NCBI GenBank assembly: GCA_015075185.1
Contig: JABTUW010000001.1
Coordinates: 1,240,001 to 1,304,000 of the forward strand
Origin: Anaerolineales bacterium
Lineage (GTDB): Bacteria > Chloroflexota > Anaerolineae > 4572-78 > J111
Direction: 5' to 3'
Length of the DNA: 64,000 nt
Shown: one piece after another, positions 1 through 8,717 of the stretch
Layout: the number at the start of each line of letters is the position of its first letter
Position numbering within the stretch: position 1 is the stretch's first letter
Program-made: the position numbers and the translations under genes
Notes under the pieces: model-generated
What the model was told of the DNA's origin: nothing
Database searches by the model: none
The model's input: only the letters and a program-made list of their open reading frames with translations

Positions 1-842
1 GGGCGCTCTTCCTCAGCACCGAGGCTCCCCACGACCCATATGTCGTACCCGAGATCTACTACCAGCGTTACAATCCGGCCGACATCCTTCGCCCGCCGAG
101 TTTTGACGATGATTTAGCAGACCGGCCCGCCATCTACCGGCGCATCCAGCAGGTCTGGCGTCAGTTGGAGTGGTCTCACTTTGCCCAGGCCACTGCCTGC
201 TATTATGCCTACTGCTCGCTGGTGGATGACCAGATCGGGCGTCTCTTGGCCGCATTAGAAGAGACCGGACAGGCTGAGAATACGCTGGTCGTTTTTACCT
301 CTGACCACGGCGACTATGTCGGTGCGCACCGGCTCTTTCTCAAGGGTATCCCCGCTTTTGAAGAAGCGTACCGGATTCCGCTCATCTTGAGCGGGCCGGG
401 TATTCCGGCCGGGCGGGTGATCGAGCAGATTGTCAGCTCGCTGGATCTGGGACCGGGCCTGACCCAACTGACCGCCGGAGTAGAGTTTCCCTGTCATGGC
501 CGGTCGCTGCTGCCACTGCTGCAAGCCGAACCGGGCCCCTGGACCTCCGAAGCCTTTGCCGAATGTCACGGCCAGCGCCTCTACTACACTCAGAGAGTTG
601 TGTGGCAGGACAACACCAAGTATGTCTTCAACGGTTTTGACGAGGATGAATTGTACGACTTGGCTACCGACCCGCATGAACTGCATAACCTGGCCCGCAA
701 CCCGGCCTGGCAACCCGTGCTGGAGGCAATGGCTGCCCGAATGTGGCAAATCATCCGCCAAACGGATGACTTCAATATGTTCAAAGCTCAATACGGCATG
801 TTTCGATTTGTTCCGGTGGGTCCGGAATGGAAAGGAAACTGA
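1..842 (+). CDS. Sulfatase family protein, C-terminal part (5' end outside window)
   Basis: The reading frame is open from the window edge (codons in phase with base 3) and begins inside the protein, so the start and the catalytic Cys/Ser-to-formylglycine site are not visible. The first codons read through a sulfatase-like APHDPY segment. Further on FTSDHGDYVGAH followed by LKG fits the conserved metal-ligand Asp-His and the Lys of type I sulfatases. The C-terminal YDLATDPHELHNLA is the usual end of bacterial sulfatases. The family hydrolyses sulfate esters, often on glycosaminoglycans or algal polysaccharides. The stop overlaps the next start (TGATG), so it is translationally coupled to nagA. 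That suggests desulfation of an N-acetylglucosamine derivative, but the substrate is inferred. Confidence 0.9.
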   Translation, partial: ALFLSTEAPHDPYVVPEIYYQRYNPADILRPPSFDDDLADRPAIYRRIQQVWRQLEWSHFAQATACYYAYCSLVDDQIGRLLAALEETGQAENTLVVFTSDHGDYVGAHRLFLKGIPAFEEAYRIPLILSGPGIPAGRVIEQIVSSLDLGPGLTQLTAGVEFPCHGRSLLPLLQAEPGPWTSEAFAECHGQRLYYTQRVVWQDNTKYVFNGFDEDELYDLATDPHELHNLARNPAWQPVLEAMAARMWQIIRQTDDFNMFKAQYGMFRFVPVGPEWKGN

Positions 843-2086
843 TGACAACAGAGGTGAGAGAACAACATAAAGTAGAGCAACCGCGCGGCCGGTTGGCTTT
901 GGTCAATGGCCGCATCGTTCTGCCGCAAGAAATTGTGACGGGTCAGGCAGTGGTGATCGAAGCGGGCAAAATTGTCGGGCTTGGCTCGCTTGACTCTCTG
1001 GGTGTTGATGTAGACCGGCTTGATGTCGGGGGGCGGACCATTGCGCCGGGGTTGATTGATCTGCACACTCATGGGGCGTTGGGCCATACATTTAACGAAG
1101 CCACCCCCACAGCTTTTGCCGCGATCACCGAACTCCAGGCGAGCCGGGGTGTCACCAGTCTCCTGGCGACGACGATGACCGACTCGATACCCAACCTGGT
1201 CCGCTGCCTGGAGTTCAGCCGCCAGTGGCTGAGAGAGTCGCATGGGGGGGCGCAGGTGCTGGGCGTGCATGTCGAAGGACCATACTTTTGCCAGGCCCAG
1301 CGTGGCGCTCAGGACCCGGCGCACATTCGCAACCCTGATGACGGCACCCCAGCGGTGCTGCTGGAGCATCATGATGTTATCAAAATAATGAGCTACGCGC
1401 CGGAGTTACCGGGAGCCTTGACCCTGACGGCCGAGTTGGTCAACCTGGGTATTGTCCCGGCGGCAGGTCACAGCAATGCTACAGATCAGGACGTCCTGGC
1501 GGCGATGAAGCTTGGCCTGCGCCACATCATCCACATTTGGAGCGCCCAATCCAGCACGGTGCGCGAAGGTCCCTGGCGAAAGCCGGGCCTGCTGGAAGCC
1601 AGCCTAACCTTTGACAGGCTAACGGTAGAAATGATTACGGACAACAAGCATCTTCCGCCCACTTTAATGAAACTGGCTTACAAGTGCCTGGGACCAGACC
1701 GCCTCTGCGCCATCTCCGATGCTACCAGCGGGGCGGGTCTGCCGGAAGGCAGCCGCTTTCGCATGGGTGGATTAGAGTATGAAGTGTGCGACGGCGTGGG
1801 CATGATGCTGGATCGCACGGCTTTTGCCGGGAGCACGACCCTGCTGAATCAGATGATCCCTATTCTGACGGAGATAGTAGGAATTCCTCTAGTCGAGGCG
1901 GTGCGGATGGTCAGCTTGACCCCGGCGCGGGTTATTGGCTGCGCCGGCCGTAAAGGCAGTCTGGCTGCTGGCAAAGACGCCGATCTGGCTATCTTCGAGG
2001 CCGACTTCAGCGCCTGGCGGACAATGATTGGGGGGCAGTGGGTGTTTGATAAAAATAGCAAAAGCCCCCGGTCAGACTCGAACTGA
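842..2086 (+). CDS. nagA: N-acetylglucosamine-6-phosphate deacetylase
   Basis: Amidohydrolase-fold enzyme that removes acetate from GlcNAc-6-phosphate in amino-sugar catabolism. Visible motifs are LIDLHTHG (HxH metal site), GVHVEGPYF (glutamate metal ligand), PAAGHSNAT (metal-binding His), a HIWSAQ segment and the catalytic Asp in AISDATSGAGLPEG, then GSLAAGKDADLAIF near the end. The ATG at 842 has AAAGGA about six bases upstream and overlaps the sulfatase stop. An in-frame ATG at 827 lacks a good site. The 414-residue length is normal or slightly long. The last seven codons lie inside an oppositely oriented tRNA gene, whose T-arm supplies the TGA stop, so the native C-terminus may have been lost. 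A + strand terminator follows at 2146. Confidence 0.9.
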   Translation: MTTEVREQHKVEQPRGRLALVNGRIVLPQEIVTGQAVVIEAGKIVGLGSLDSLGVDVDRLDVGGRTIAPGLIDLHTHGALGHTFNEATPTAFAAITELQASRGVTSLLATTMTDSIPNLVRCLEFSRQWLRESHGGAQVLGVHVEGPYFCQAQRGAQDPAHIRNPDDGTPAVLLEHHDVIKIMSYAPELPGALTLTAELVNLGIVPAAGHSNATDQDVLAAMKLGLRHIIHIWSAQSSTVREGPWRKPGLLEASLTFDRLTVEMITDNKHLPPTLMKLAYKCLGPDRLCAISDATSGAGLPEGSRFRMGGLEYEVCDGVGMMLDRTAFAGSTTLLNQMIPILTEIVGIPLVEAVRMVSLTPARVIGCAGRKGSLAAGKDADLAIFEADFSAWRTMIGGQWVFDKNSKSPRSDSN

Positions 2087-2135
2087 CGGCCTGCCGCTTA
2101 CAAGGCGGCTGCTCTACCAACTGAGCTACGAGGGC
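2063..2135 (-). tRNA. tRNA-Thr(TGT)
   Basis: The minus strand folds as a cloverleaf. The acceptor arm is GCCCTCG with CGGGGGC (one wobble pair), the D-arm contains AGCTCAGTTGGTAGAGC, and the anticodon stem GCCGC/GCGGC encloses loop CTTGTAA with anticodon TGT. The T-loop is GTTCGAGTC. CCA is not encoded: the sequence after the acceptor stem is TTTT. Its 3' third overlaps the end of nagA on the opposite strand by 24 bases. Confidence 0.95.
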
Positions 2136-2145
2136 ATATTGATCT

Positions 2146-2174
2146 AACCGCTGCGGTTAAGCAGCGGTTTTTAT
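2146..2174 (+). terminator. Rho-independent terminator after nagA
   Basis: Nine-base-pair stem AACCGCTGC / GCAGCGGTT with a six-base GGTTAA loop, followed by TTTTATT. It would end + strand transcription from the sulfatase-nagA pair after passing antisense through the tRNA. Confidence 0.85.
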
Positions 2175-2248
2175 TGGGTTGTTTAGCAATCTTATCATAA
2201 ATCTGGCGCAGCGTCAAAGCGAGTTTTCCAAATGAAGAAGCAAAACGA

Positions 2249-2758
2249 TCATCCATCGCTGGGTCTGCGCTTGGCCCTGGTGACCCAGCCGGGGGCCGCA
2301 TCGAACTTTTGTCCGAGAATCAGGTTCAACTGCGAGGCATGCTCCTGGACGTGGCGCATATTGTATAGCAGTAACTCCAAAAAGCTGACTTCTCCCCAGG
2401 AGAACGCACAGCGTTGACGCGCCCGCTCATCTGTCAGCGCCTCAATCGTCGCTCGGCACTTCTGGCGACCATAATCGAGATAGATTTGAAGCTCGTCCTT
2501 TGTATACGGCTTTTCGGGCAGCAGTCCCGCGGGGTCCAGCTCGTCCAGGTTGAAAGGAGCAGGGGGGACGAATCCCTCAACTGAGCCGGATAGATAAAGG
2601 TCGAGCCAGAAAAGGGTATGATAAACGACATACCAGAACTCCAGTTGCTGCGAGCGGTCACTCCATAACTCGTCGGGACAGGCGAGCAGGGCATTTTCGA
2701 GCATATCAACCGCGGCCCCGAACTGCTGCCAAATGATGCCTCTCCAGGTAATATCCAT
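2249..2758 (-). CDS. DinB/YfiT-family putative metalloenzyme
   Basis: A 169-residue protein with the DinB four-helix pattern: YHTLFWLDLYL near residue 50 and RHVQEHASQLNLIL near residue 140 supply the three histidines expected for the metal site. DinB-like proteins include thiol-dependent S-transferases and proteins of unknown role. The reaction here cannot be told. The start is the ATG at 2758, which has GAGG seven bases upstream. A TTG twelve bases further upstream is a poorer choice. It is separated from clpC by a strong bidirectional terminator and so has its own promoter, which I could not place. Confidence 0.8.
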   Translation of the reverse strand: MDITWRGIIWQQFGAAVDMLENALLACPDELWSDRSQQLEFWYVVYHTLFWLDLYLSGSVEGFVPPAPFNLDELDPAGLLPEKPYTKDELQIYLDYGRQKCRATIEALTDERARQRCAFSWGEVSFLELLLYNMRHVQEHASQLNLILGQKFDAAPGWVTRAKRRPSDG

Positions 2759-2816
2759 CTCAAACCTCAAAGAGTATGTATTATGATACGGATTTTAGCA
2801 TAGATAGGGATAAAAT

Positions 2817-2851
2817 AAAACGCGCCGGGTTTTAATTCCGGCGCGTTTTTT
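2817..2851. terminator. Bidirectional terminator between clpC and the DinB gene
   Basis: Perfect eight-base-pair GC stem CGCGCCGG / CCGGCGCG with loop GTTTTAATT, with an A-run on the left and six T on the right. It can end minus-strand clpC transcripts and would also work on the plus strand. The 150 bases between it and the clpC stop hold nothing I recognise. Confidence 0.9.
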
Positions 2852-3006
2852 CAAGAGTTCGGTTAGAGCAAAGAAGGCTGGTAAAACAACGAGACGAGAT
2901 GAGTGATTTCAGATGAAGATAGTTTAACCGATACTTCGGTATTTGTCCGTAAAATCTGCGTAAAAATTTCAGGACGGAAGGGCGGGCGGCTCATCAACAC
3001 AGCCGT

Positions 3007-5499
3007 TTACTCGCTCTCGCTCATTTCCATGTTTGATGGTACTTCGACCACCAAATCTTCCTTGCGAACAAAGACCAACCCATCCGTTTCGTTATAGTCC
3101 ACGATGATCGTATCGCCGGCTTTGAAGTCGCCGCGCAGGAGACGGACCGACAGCGGCGACTCGACCTGCTTTTGTAACGTCCGGCGCAGCGGACGCGCTC
3201 CAAAGGCCGGATCAAAACCCTCTTCCGCCAGCCAGACGCGGGCGGCCTCGGTCAGCTCAATGGTCACGCTGTGCTCGCTCAAGCGCCCGGCAATTTCCTT
3301 CATTTGCAGATCTACAATCAGCACCACCTGCTCCTGGGTCAGGGTGTGGAAGATGATAATCTCGTCAATCCGGTTCAGGAACTCCGGCCGGAAGTGGCGG
3401 CGCAGCGAGTCCTGAATTTCGCCCTTCAGCTTGGTATCGTCAAAGGTACCGTGGTCGCCGCGCTGACGGAAACCAAGCGTGCCGCCCTTGGGGCCAAAGG
3501 CCGTGCCCAGGTTGCTGGTCATAATGATGACCGTATTGCTGAAATCAACCGTATGGCCCTGGCCGTCGGTTAAGCGTCCGTCCTCCAGAATTTGGAGCAG
3601 GGCGTTCCACACGTCCGGGTGAGCCTTTTCGATCTCGTCGAACAGAACCACCTGGTAGGGCCGGCGGCGGACCGCTTCGGTCAACTGGCCGCCCTCGTCG
3701 TAGCCAACGTAACCCGGCGGGGCGCCAAACAGGCGGCTGGTGGTGTGGCCTTCGCGGTACTCGCTCATGTCAATCCGCAGCAGGGCGTCCTCGTCGTCAA
3801 ACAGGAACCAGGCCAGCGCCTTGGCCAGCTCGGTTTTGCCGACGCCGGAACTGCCCAGGAACAGGAAGCTGCCCGTGGGCCGGCGCGGGTCTTTGAGACC
3901 GGAGCGCGAGCGGCGAATGGCGTCGCTGATGGCGTTGATGGCCTCATCCTGGCCGATAATGCGCTGGTGCAGCGCCTCTTCCATATGCAGCAGCTTTTCG
4001 GCCTCGGTTTGCAGCATGTCATGGACCGGGATGCCGGTCCAATTGGCAACCACCTGGGCGATGTCACTCACTTCGACCACCTCGTCCAGGTTTTTCTCCT
4101 GCCGCCAGGTGTCCCGTTCCTCCTTGAATTCCTCTTCCATACGCAGCCGCTCGGCCTTGATGCGGGCGGCGTGCTCCCAATCTTGCCGCTGCCCGGCCTC
4201 GGCTTCGTCGCTTTGCAATTTGGTCAGGCGCTTCTTCTTCTCTTTTAACGCCTCCGGCATCGAGTAAATGGCCACGCGCAGCTTGCTGGCGGCCTCGTCA
4301 ATCAGGTCAATGGCCTTGTCGGGCAAATGGCGGTCGGTCACGTAGCGGTGCGACAGGCGGGCGGCGGAGGTCAGCGCCTCGTCGGTATAGACGACGTTGT
4401 GGTGGGCTTCGTAGCGGTGTTTCAGGCCGCGCAGCATCTCGATGGCTTCCTCAACCGTCGGCTCTTCGACGTAGACGGGGGCAAAGCGGCGCTCCAGGGC
4501 CGGGTCTTTCTCGATGTACTTGCGAAACTCGTCCAGCGTGGTCGCGCCGATGCAGCGCAATTCGCCACGGGCCAGGGCCGGCTTCATCATGTTGCTGGCG
4601 TCAACCGCGCCCTGGGCCGCGCCCGCCCCAACGACGGTGTGCAGTTCGTCAATAAACAGGATGATTTCGCCTTGCGCTCGCTGGATTTCCTCCAATGCAT
4701 TTTTAAGCCGCTCTTCAAACTCGCCACGGAAACGAGAGCCGGCAATCATGGCGCCCAGATCCAGGCTGACCACCCGGCGGTTCATGAGCAGTTCGGGTAC
4801 ATCATCACTTACAATTTTCTGGGCCAGCCCTTCGACAATGGCGGTTTTGCCGACACCCGCCTCGCCGATAAGCACCGGGTTGTTCTTGGTGCGCCGGCAG
4901 AGCACTTGAATCAAGCGTAGAATCTCGTTGTCGCGCCCAATGACCGGGTCGAGTTTGCCCTCGGCGGCCATTGCGGTCAGGTCGCGGCTGTACTTTTCCA
5001 GGGTGCGGTAGCGCGTCTCGGCCTGGGGACTGGTCACTTTTTGGCCGCCGCGCACCACCTCGATGGTGTCAACAACTTTGGCCTTGGTTACGCCTAGTTC
5101 CTGTAAAATGCGGGCGCTGGGCGTGCCGCGCTCGCTGCAAATGGCCAAAAAAAGGTGCTCGGTCGAGATGTACTCGTCCTGCATGGCTTTGGCCTCTTCC
5201 TGAGCGTTATCGAGCACCCGCTTCAGGCGGGGCGTGATGTAAACCTGCCCAACGGCCATATTGACCATACCGCCCACCTTGGGAGCGGCAGAGAGCACCT
5301 GATCGAGCCGGGCCATGACCAGTTCCGGCTCAATAGCCATTTTTTCCAGGATTTCCGGGATCAGCCCATTGGGCTGCTCCAGCAAGGCCAACAGCAGATG
5401 CTCGGTATCGGCCTGGGAGTGCTGGTACCGTTGCAGAATCTCGTAGGCCCGCATGGCCGCGTCCTGGGCGCGTTCGGTAAATTTATCAAATCGCATCAT
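3007..5499 (-). CDS. clpC: ATP-dependent Clp protease ATP-binding subunit ClpC
   Basis: An 830-residue Hsp100 unfoldase that feeds substrates to ClpP. It has two Clp N repeats (residues 1-145), AAA1 with GEAGVGKT at 212-219 and FIDELHT at 282-288, and a UVR/M-like charged coiled coil about 415-465. AAA2 has GSSGVGKT at 549-556 and LFDEIEKAH at 619-627, followed by a D2-small domain. The short middle domain and an LGF tripeptide at 675-677, in the ClpP-docking loop position, indicate ClpC rather than the ClpB disaggregase. The start is one of two adjacent ATGs, with GAGG about 12 bases upstream. No clpP, mcsA/mcsB or ctsR gene is adjacent, and I see no CIRCE or CtsR operator upstream. Confidence 0.95.
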   Translation of the reverse strand: MMRFDKFTERAQDAAMRAYEILQRYQHSQADTEHLLLALLEQPNGLIPEILEKMAIEPELVMARLDQVLSAAPKVGGMVNMAVGQVYITPRLKRVLDNAQEEAKAMQDEYISTEHLFLAICSERGTPSARILQELGVTKAKVVDTIEVVRGGQKVTSPQAETRYRTLEKYSRDLTAMAAEGKLDPVIGRDNEILRLIQVLCRRTKNNPVLIGEAGVGKTAIVEGLAQKIVSDDVPELLMNRRVVSLDLGAMIAGSRFRGEFEERLKNALEEIQRAQGEIILFIDELHTVVGAGAAQGAVDASNMMKPALARGELRCIGATTLDEFRKYIEKDPALERRFAPVYVEEPTVEEAIEMLRGLKHRYEAHHNVVYTDEALTSAARLSHRYVTDRHLPDKAIDLIDEAASKLRVAIYSMPEALKEKKKRLTKLQSDEAEAGQRQDWEHAARIKAERLRMEEEFKEERDTWRQEKNLDEVVEVSDIAQVVANWTGIPVHDMLQTEAEKLLHMEEALHQRIIGQDEAINAISDAIRRSRSGLKDPRRPTGSFLFLGSSGVGKTELAKALAWFLFDDEDALLRIDMSEYREGHTTSRLFGAPPGYVGYDEGGQLTEAVRRRPYQVVLFDEIEKAHPDVWNALLQILEDGRLTDGQGHTVDFSNTVIIMTSNLGTAFGPKGGTLGFRQRGDHGTFDDTKLKGEIQDSLRRHFRPEFLNRIDEIIIFHTLTQEQVVLIVDLQMKEIAGRLSEHSVTIELTEAARVWLAEEGFDPAFGARPLRRTLQKQVESPLSVRLLRGDFKAGDTIIVDYNETDGLVFVRKEDLVVEVPSNMEMSESE

Positions 5500-5664
5500 A
5501 ATTGGTTGTACCTCAGTAAATCAACAAACCTTTAATTCATGAAACGTAAGGGAGCGATGGGGGCTGCGGGGTTAAGGGTGAGGATAACTTGTTCTAATCA
5601 CCCACAGGGAGATCGTTAACGCCGCATTACATTTTACACTTTGTATCCTACTCCTTAGACGTGT

Positions 5665-5673
5665 ATTATACCA
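5665..5673 (-). promoter_or_regulatory. Extended -10 promoter candidate for clpC
   Basis: Minus strand reads TGGTATAAT, a TGn-extended -10 hexamer matching TATAAT exactly. No good -35 lies 16-18 bases upstream. It is about 165 bases from the clpC start, leaving a long leader. Confidence 0.45.
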
Positions 5674-5724
5674 GTCCTTACCTGAGATTGCTATTAGATT
5701 TTTATTAGAAATTTGTTACTACTC

Positions 5725-5801
5725 AGGTGACTGGCACTTTTCTCCCCTGGCAAGACGGTTGGGACCAGTAAAGCTTAGGGCTAACCAAGTGCCAGTCACC
5801 T
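5725..5801. repeat. 15-base perfect inverted repeat
   Basis: AGGTGACTGGCACTT at 5725-5739 is repeated inverted at 5787-5801, with 47 bases between. It could form a stem or be the ends of a tiny non-autonomous element. No ORF lies between the arms. Confidence 0.7.
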
Positions 5802-5889
5802 TTAGCCTGAGCAATGACGAATTTTGATTTTTCAACCCTTTCTCTCTGTCAGGGAAAGAGCTGGGGTGAGGGTCTTCAAGGAGGTATGC

Positions 5890-6783
5890 TTGGCCACTTT
5901 TGAGCTTTCTCCGGCCACCCTGCGCAAAGGAACGGCCATTGCGGCATTTTCAGCCGTCTCCTTCGGCAGCGCTGTAATTTTTGTCCGTTATGCTTATCAG
6001 TCGGGAGTGTTGCCGGGTACAGTGGCCTTTTTGCGTTTTAGCATCGCCGCGCTGGTGTTAGTCGTTTTCCTACGGGCGCATGGACAAAGAGGGCAGCTAT
6101 CTGGGTGGCAGAGCGCCCGGCTCTTTTTGCTGGGATTTGTGGCCTATACCATTCTGGCGGTCACCTGGGTCACGGCCTTCAGCCTCATTCCGGCCTGGCT
6201 GGTCTCATTGATTGTGGCAACGTATCCGCTCATGGTCAACCTGGCCAGTTGGTTCTTTTTGCGCGAGCGATTCTACCGGCAGCAAGTTGTAGCTTTGAGC
6301 TGTGTACTGGTGGGGAGCGGCATCCTCTTTTGGCGACCCTTTGAAGGCGCCGCCTGGACTGGGGTGACTCTGATGGTGGTCAACGTGCTGGTTTCCACTG
6401 CTTTCATTCTGGTAGGCCAGCGCTGGATGCGGGGATTGTCGCCGGTTATCTGTAGCGCCTGGCTGATTACCGGCGGGATGGTCGGTACATTTTTTTATAG
6501 TCTGTTCTCCCACGAACTTTCGTTTGCCTTCGCCCCGGCCGGCTGGCTGTGGGTAACGCTGTTTGCCGTGATTTCGACCGTTCTGGCCGCCACCAGCATG
6601 TGGTGGGGCATCGGCCTGATTGGCCCGGCGCGGGTGGCTATTATTGGTTCGTTTGAACCGGTGGTTTCAATTTTGCTGGCCGTTTCACTGTTAGGTGAGC
6701 GGCTCTTGCCTTTGCAGATTGCGGGGGGCGCATTGATTTTGCTGGGGATATTTTTGGTGCAGTGGACGCCGGAGAGGCAATGA
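5890..6783 (+). CDS. EamA/DMT-family permease
   Basis: A 297-residue membrane protein with about ten hydrophobic segments arranged as two EamA repeats, typical of the drug/metabolite transporter superfamily of inner-membrane exporters. The substrate cannot be predicted. I place the start at a TTG at 5890, because AAGGAGG lies five bases upstream and the protein then begins just before the first transmembrane helix. The open frame extends further upstream to 5824, but that part is spacer-repeat sequence without a ribosome site. The second repeat ends with SFEPVVSILLA and LGERL, a common DMT signature. Confidence 0.85.
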   Translation: MATFELSPATLRKGTAIAAFSAVSFGSAVIFVRYAYQSGVLPGTVAFLRFSIAALVLVVFLRAHGQRGQLSGWQSARLFLLGFVAYTILAVTWVTAFSLIPAWLVSLIVATYPLMVNLASWFFLRERFYRQQVVALSCVLVGSGILFWRPFEGAAWTGVTLMVVNVLVSTAFILVGQRWMRGLSPVICSAWLITGGMVGTFFYSLFSHELSFAFAPAGWLWVTLFAVISTVLAATSMWWGIGLIGPARVAIIGSFEPVVSILLAVSLLGERLLPLQIAGGALILLGIFLVQWTPERQ

Positions 6784-7123
6784 GGCGAGGCGGGGTGAAG
6801 AGAAAAGAGCTATTAGAGCCTCCTTCATAAATAGGTTTGGAACACGGAGCTACACAGAGTCAGCGCAGAGGGTCACAGAGTTTTTAAAGGATCCTCAGTG
6901 TATCTCCATGTCTTCTTCGTGCTCTCTGCGTTCCGCTTTTCATTCTTGGTGGAGTACCTCAGGCTCATGAACACTCCTAACTGAAACTTAAGCCAGGTAG
7001 GTTTTTCATTGGACAACTTTAGCCGGATTTTGTCGAAGATTGTACCTTTAGTACGTTGACATACAGCGACCACATCAATACAATAGTAGATGGACAGAAA
7101 CAACTGGTAGAAATGAGGCAACT
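6784..7123. other. Intergenic region with remnants of a dispersed repeat
   Basis: A 340-base spacer before the response regulator. Bases about 6838-6955 contain CACGGAG, CACAGAG and CTCTGCGTTCC strings in both orientations, the style of an abundant spacer repeat also seen near 38948. The rest is AT-rich and should hold the promoter of the downstream gene, which I could not fix. A minus-strand open frame here is repeat-derived and not accepted as a gene. Confidence 0.5.
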
Positions 7124-7846
7124 GTGGCTGAGAAAATCCTGGTAGTAGACGATGACCCTGGCTTGCTGCAATTAATCGAAACGAGCTTGCGGCAAGACAA
7201 TTATGAAGCCATTATCGCTTCAAATGGCGAAGATGGTTTGCGCCTGTTGTCAGAGTTAAAGCCGCATCTGGTCATTTTAGATATTATGATGCCCCACATG
7301 GATGGCTGGGAATTTTGCAGCCGGGTTCGCAAGGTTTCCACCGTACCGATTATTATGCTCACGGCGCTGGGTTCGCAGAGTGATATCGTGCGTGGTCTGC
7401 GGGCTGGAGCCGACGACTATCTAGTCAAGCCCTTTCAAAGGGATGAATTGCTGGCTCGTGTTTCCGCAGTTTTACGCCGGGCCAATATGCCTCCCCCTTC
7501 GGCTAAAGCCCCGCTGCGCTTTGGCGACGGTGAATTGATTATTGACCCGGCGGATCGAGTCGTGACATTGAATGGTCAGGTCCTTGAGCTAACCCCAACC
7601 GAGTTTGATTTGTTGCTGTTTATGGCCCATCGCGCCGGGCGTATCCTCAGTACCGAATTCATTTTTGAAAATGTCTGGTCTTATGATTCCGACGCCAATC
7701 TCGAAAGCGTTAAGTGGTACATGTGGCGGCTGCGCAAAAAGATTGAAAAGAAGCCCAGCAACCCCAAATATATCATCACCGAGCGCGGGGTTGGCTACCG
7801 CTTTATCCCCAATTACGGTCAAGCCCAAAGGGTGCGCACCGGCTGA
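7124..7846 (+). CDS. OmpR/PhoB-family response regulator
   Basis: A 240-residue transcription factor. The receiver domain (1-118) has acidic pocket D9-D10-D11, phosphoacceptor D53 in LVILDIMMP, T80 and K102 in YLVKPF. The winged-helix DNA-binding domain (about 130-230) has ELTPTEFDLLLF and ITERGVGYRF. The GTG start has GAGG five bases upstream. No partner kinase is adjacent; the next gene is a receiver-like/DUF309 fusion 20 bases downstream, likely in the same transcript. The target genes are unknown. Confidence 0.93.
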   Translation: MAEKILVVDDDPGLLQLIETSLRQDNYEAIIASNGEDGLRLLSELKPHLVILDIMMPHMDGWEFCSRVRKVSTVPIIMLTALGSQSDIVRGLRAGADDYLVKPFQRDELLARVSAVLRRANMPPPSAKAPLRFGDGELIIDPADRVVTLNGQVLELTPTEFDLLLFMAHRAGRILSTEFIFENVWSYDSDANLESVKWYMWRLRKKIEKKPSNPKYIITERGVGYRFIPNYGQAQRVRTG

Positions 7847-7866
7847 GGTGGTTTGGCCCCCTTCTG

Positions 7867-8634
7867 ATGCAAGAAACAATTGTTTTAATTGTTGATGATT
7901 TGATGTTTCTGCCCCGGCTGGAAAACGCTTTACGCCAGCTTGGTTATCAACCCCTGGTCGCTACCAATGAGACCGACCTGTCCCGGGCGTTATTTACGGC
8001 TCCGGTCCTGGTCATCATTGATTTGTTTAGCCAGAACTTTAATTGGGAGCGTTTAGTTCGCTTTGTCAAAGGGCCGGGCAAAAAAGCGGTGCATGTGCCT
8101 ACCCTGGGTTTTGGTCCGCACGTGGACCTGGAGTTGCGGGAGCGGGCGCTGGCCGCAGGCTGCAACGCGGTGGTTGGGCGAGGGGCCATTGCCAGCCAGT
8201 TACCTCACCTGGTCGAAAAACACAAATGGGTCATTGACACCGGTCGCTGCCAGGACACGCCCCCTCCCCTCCTTCTGGAAGGGATAAGGTTATTCAATCA
8301 GGGTGATTACTTTGAATGTCATGAAATTATCGAAGACGCCTGGAATGAAGAAAAAGACCCCGTGCGGGTGATGTACCAGGGTATTCTGCAAATCGGCGTG
8401 GCTTGTTATCATGTGGAAAAGAAAAACTGGCGCGGCGCGATGAAAGTGCTGGAACGAGGCATCCCCAAAGCGGGTCGTTTTGCGCCCAGTTGTATGGGCA
8501 TTGATATTGCCCGCCTTCTGGCCGATGCCGAGACTATTCGCCAGGAATTGCTCCGCCTGGGGCCAAACTGGCAAGGTGAATTCAACCCTCAACTTTTTCC
8601 CACTATCCAATTTCTGCCCGGCGAAGGCAATTGA
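7867..8634 (+). CDS. Degenerate receiver domain fused to DUF309
   Basis: A 255-residue two-domain protein. Residues 1-118 resemble a CheY-like receiver (IVDD at 8-11, D52 in VIIDLF) but lack a recognisable conserved Lys-Pro switch, so phosphorylation is doubtful. Residues 135-215 match DUF309: LFNQGDYFECHEIIEDAW with H152/E153, then YQGILQIGVACYH and GAMKVLERG. DUF309 is a small helical domain of unknown function. The gene follows the OmpR-type regulator by 20 bases, so the receiver-like part may talk to the same signalling path, which is an inference. A strong promoter for the next gene overlaps its stop codon. Confidence 0.8.
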   Translation: MQETIVLIVDDLMFLPRLENALRQLGYQPLVATNETDLSRALFTAPVLVIIDLFSQNFNWERLVRFVKGPGKKAVHVPTLGFGPHVDLELRERALAAGCNAVVGRGAIASQLPHLVEKHKWVIDTGRCQDTPPPLLLEGIRLFNQGDYFECHEIIEDAWNEEKDPVRVMYQGILQIGVACYHVEKKNWRGAMKVLERGIPKAGRFAPSCMGIDIARLLADAETIRQELLRLGPNWQGEFNPQLFPTIQFLPGEGN

Positions 8635-8659
8635 CCTTTCATGGGCGGCATAGTATAAT
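8631..8659 (+). promoter_or_regulatory. Sigma70-type promoter for the GT2 gene
   Basis: TTGACC at 8631-8636, 17-base spacer, TATAAT at 8654-8659. The -35 overlaps the stop codon of the upstream gene. Transcription would start near 8666, leaving a leader of about 50 bases before the ATG at 8718. Confidence 0.8.
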
Positions 8660-8717
8660 CGTGATGTGACCTCTATGAGTTTAACCCATATAACCCGACC
8701 CTTCTAGAAGATTTCCT

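Larger units (their letters stand above)
5500..5889. other. Intergenic region between clpC and the EamA gene
   Basis: A 390-base divergent spacer. It holds the clpC -10 candidate (5665), a 15-base inverted repeat (5725-5801) and, just before the EamA start, a stretch at about 5837-5876 resembling the 'gggaaagagctggggtgagggt' class of dispersed spacer repeat. No coding potential is seen. Confidence 0.6.

Noticed and set aside
6873..7121. Minus-strand 82-codon frame before the response regulator
   Set aside because: Much of it comes from a dispersed CACAGAG/CTCTGCG repeat, and it overlaps the control region of a certain gene.
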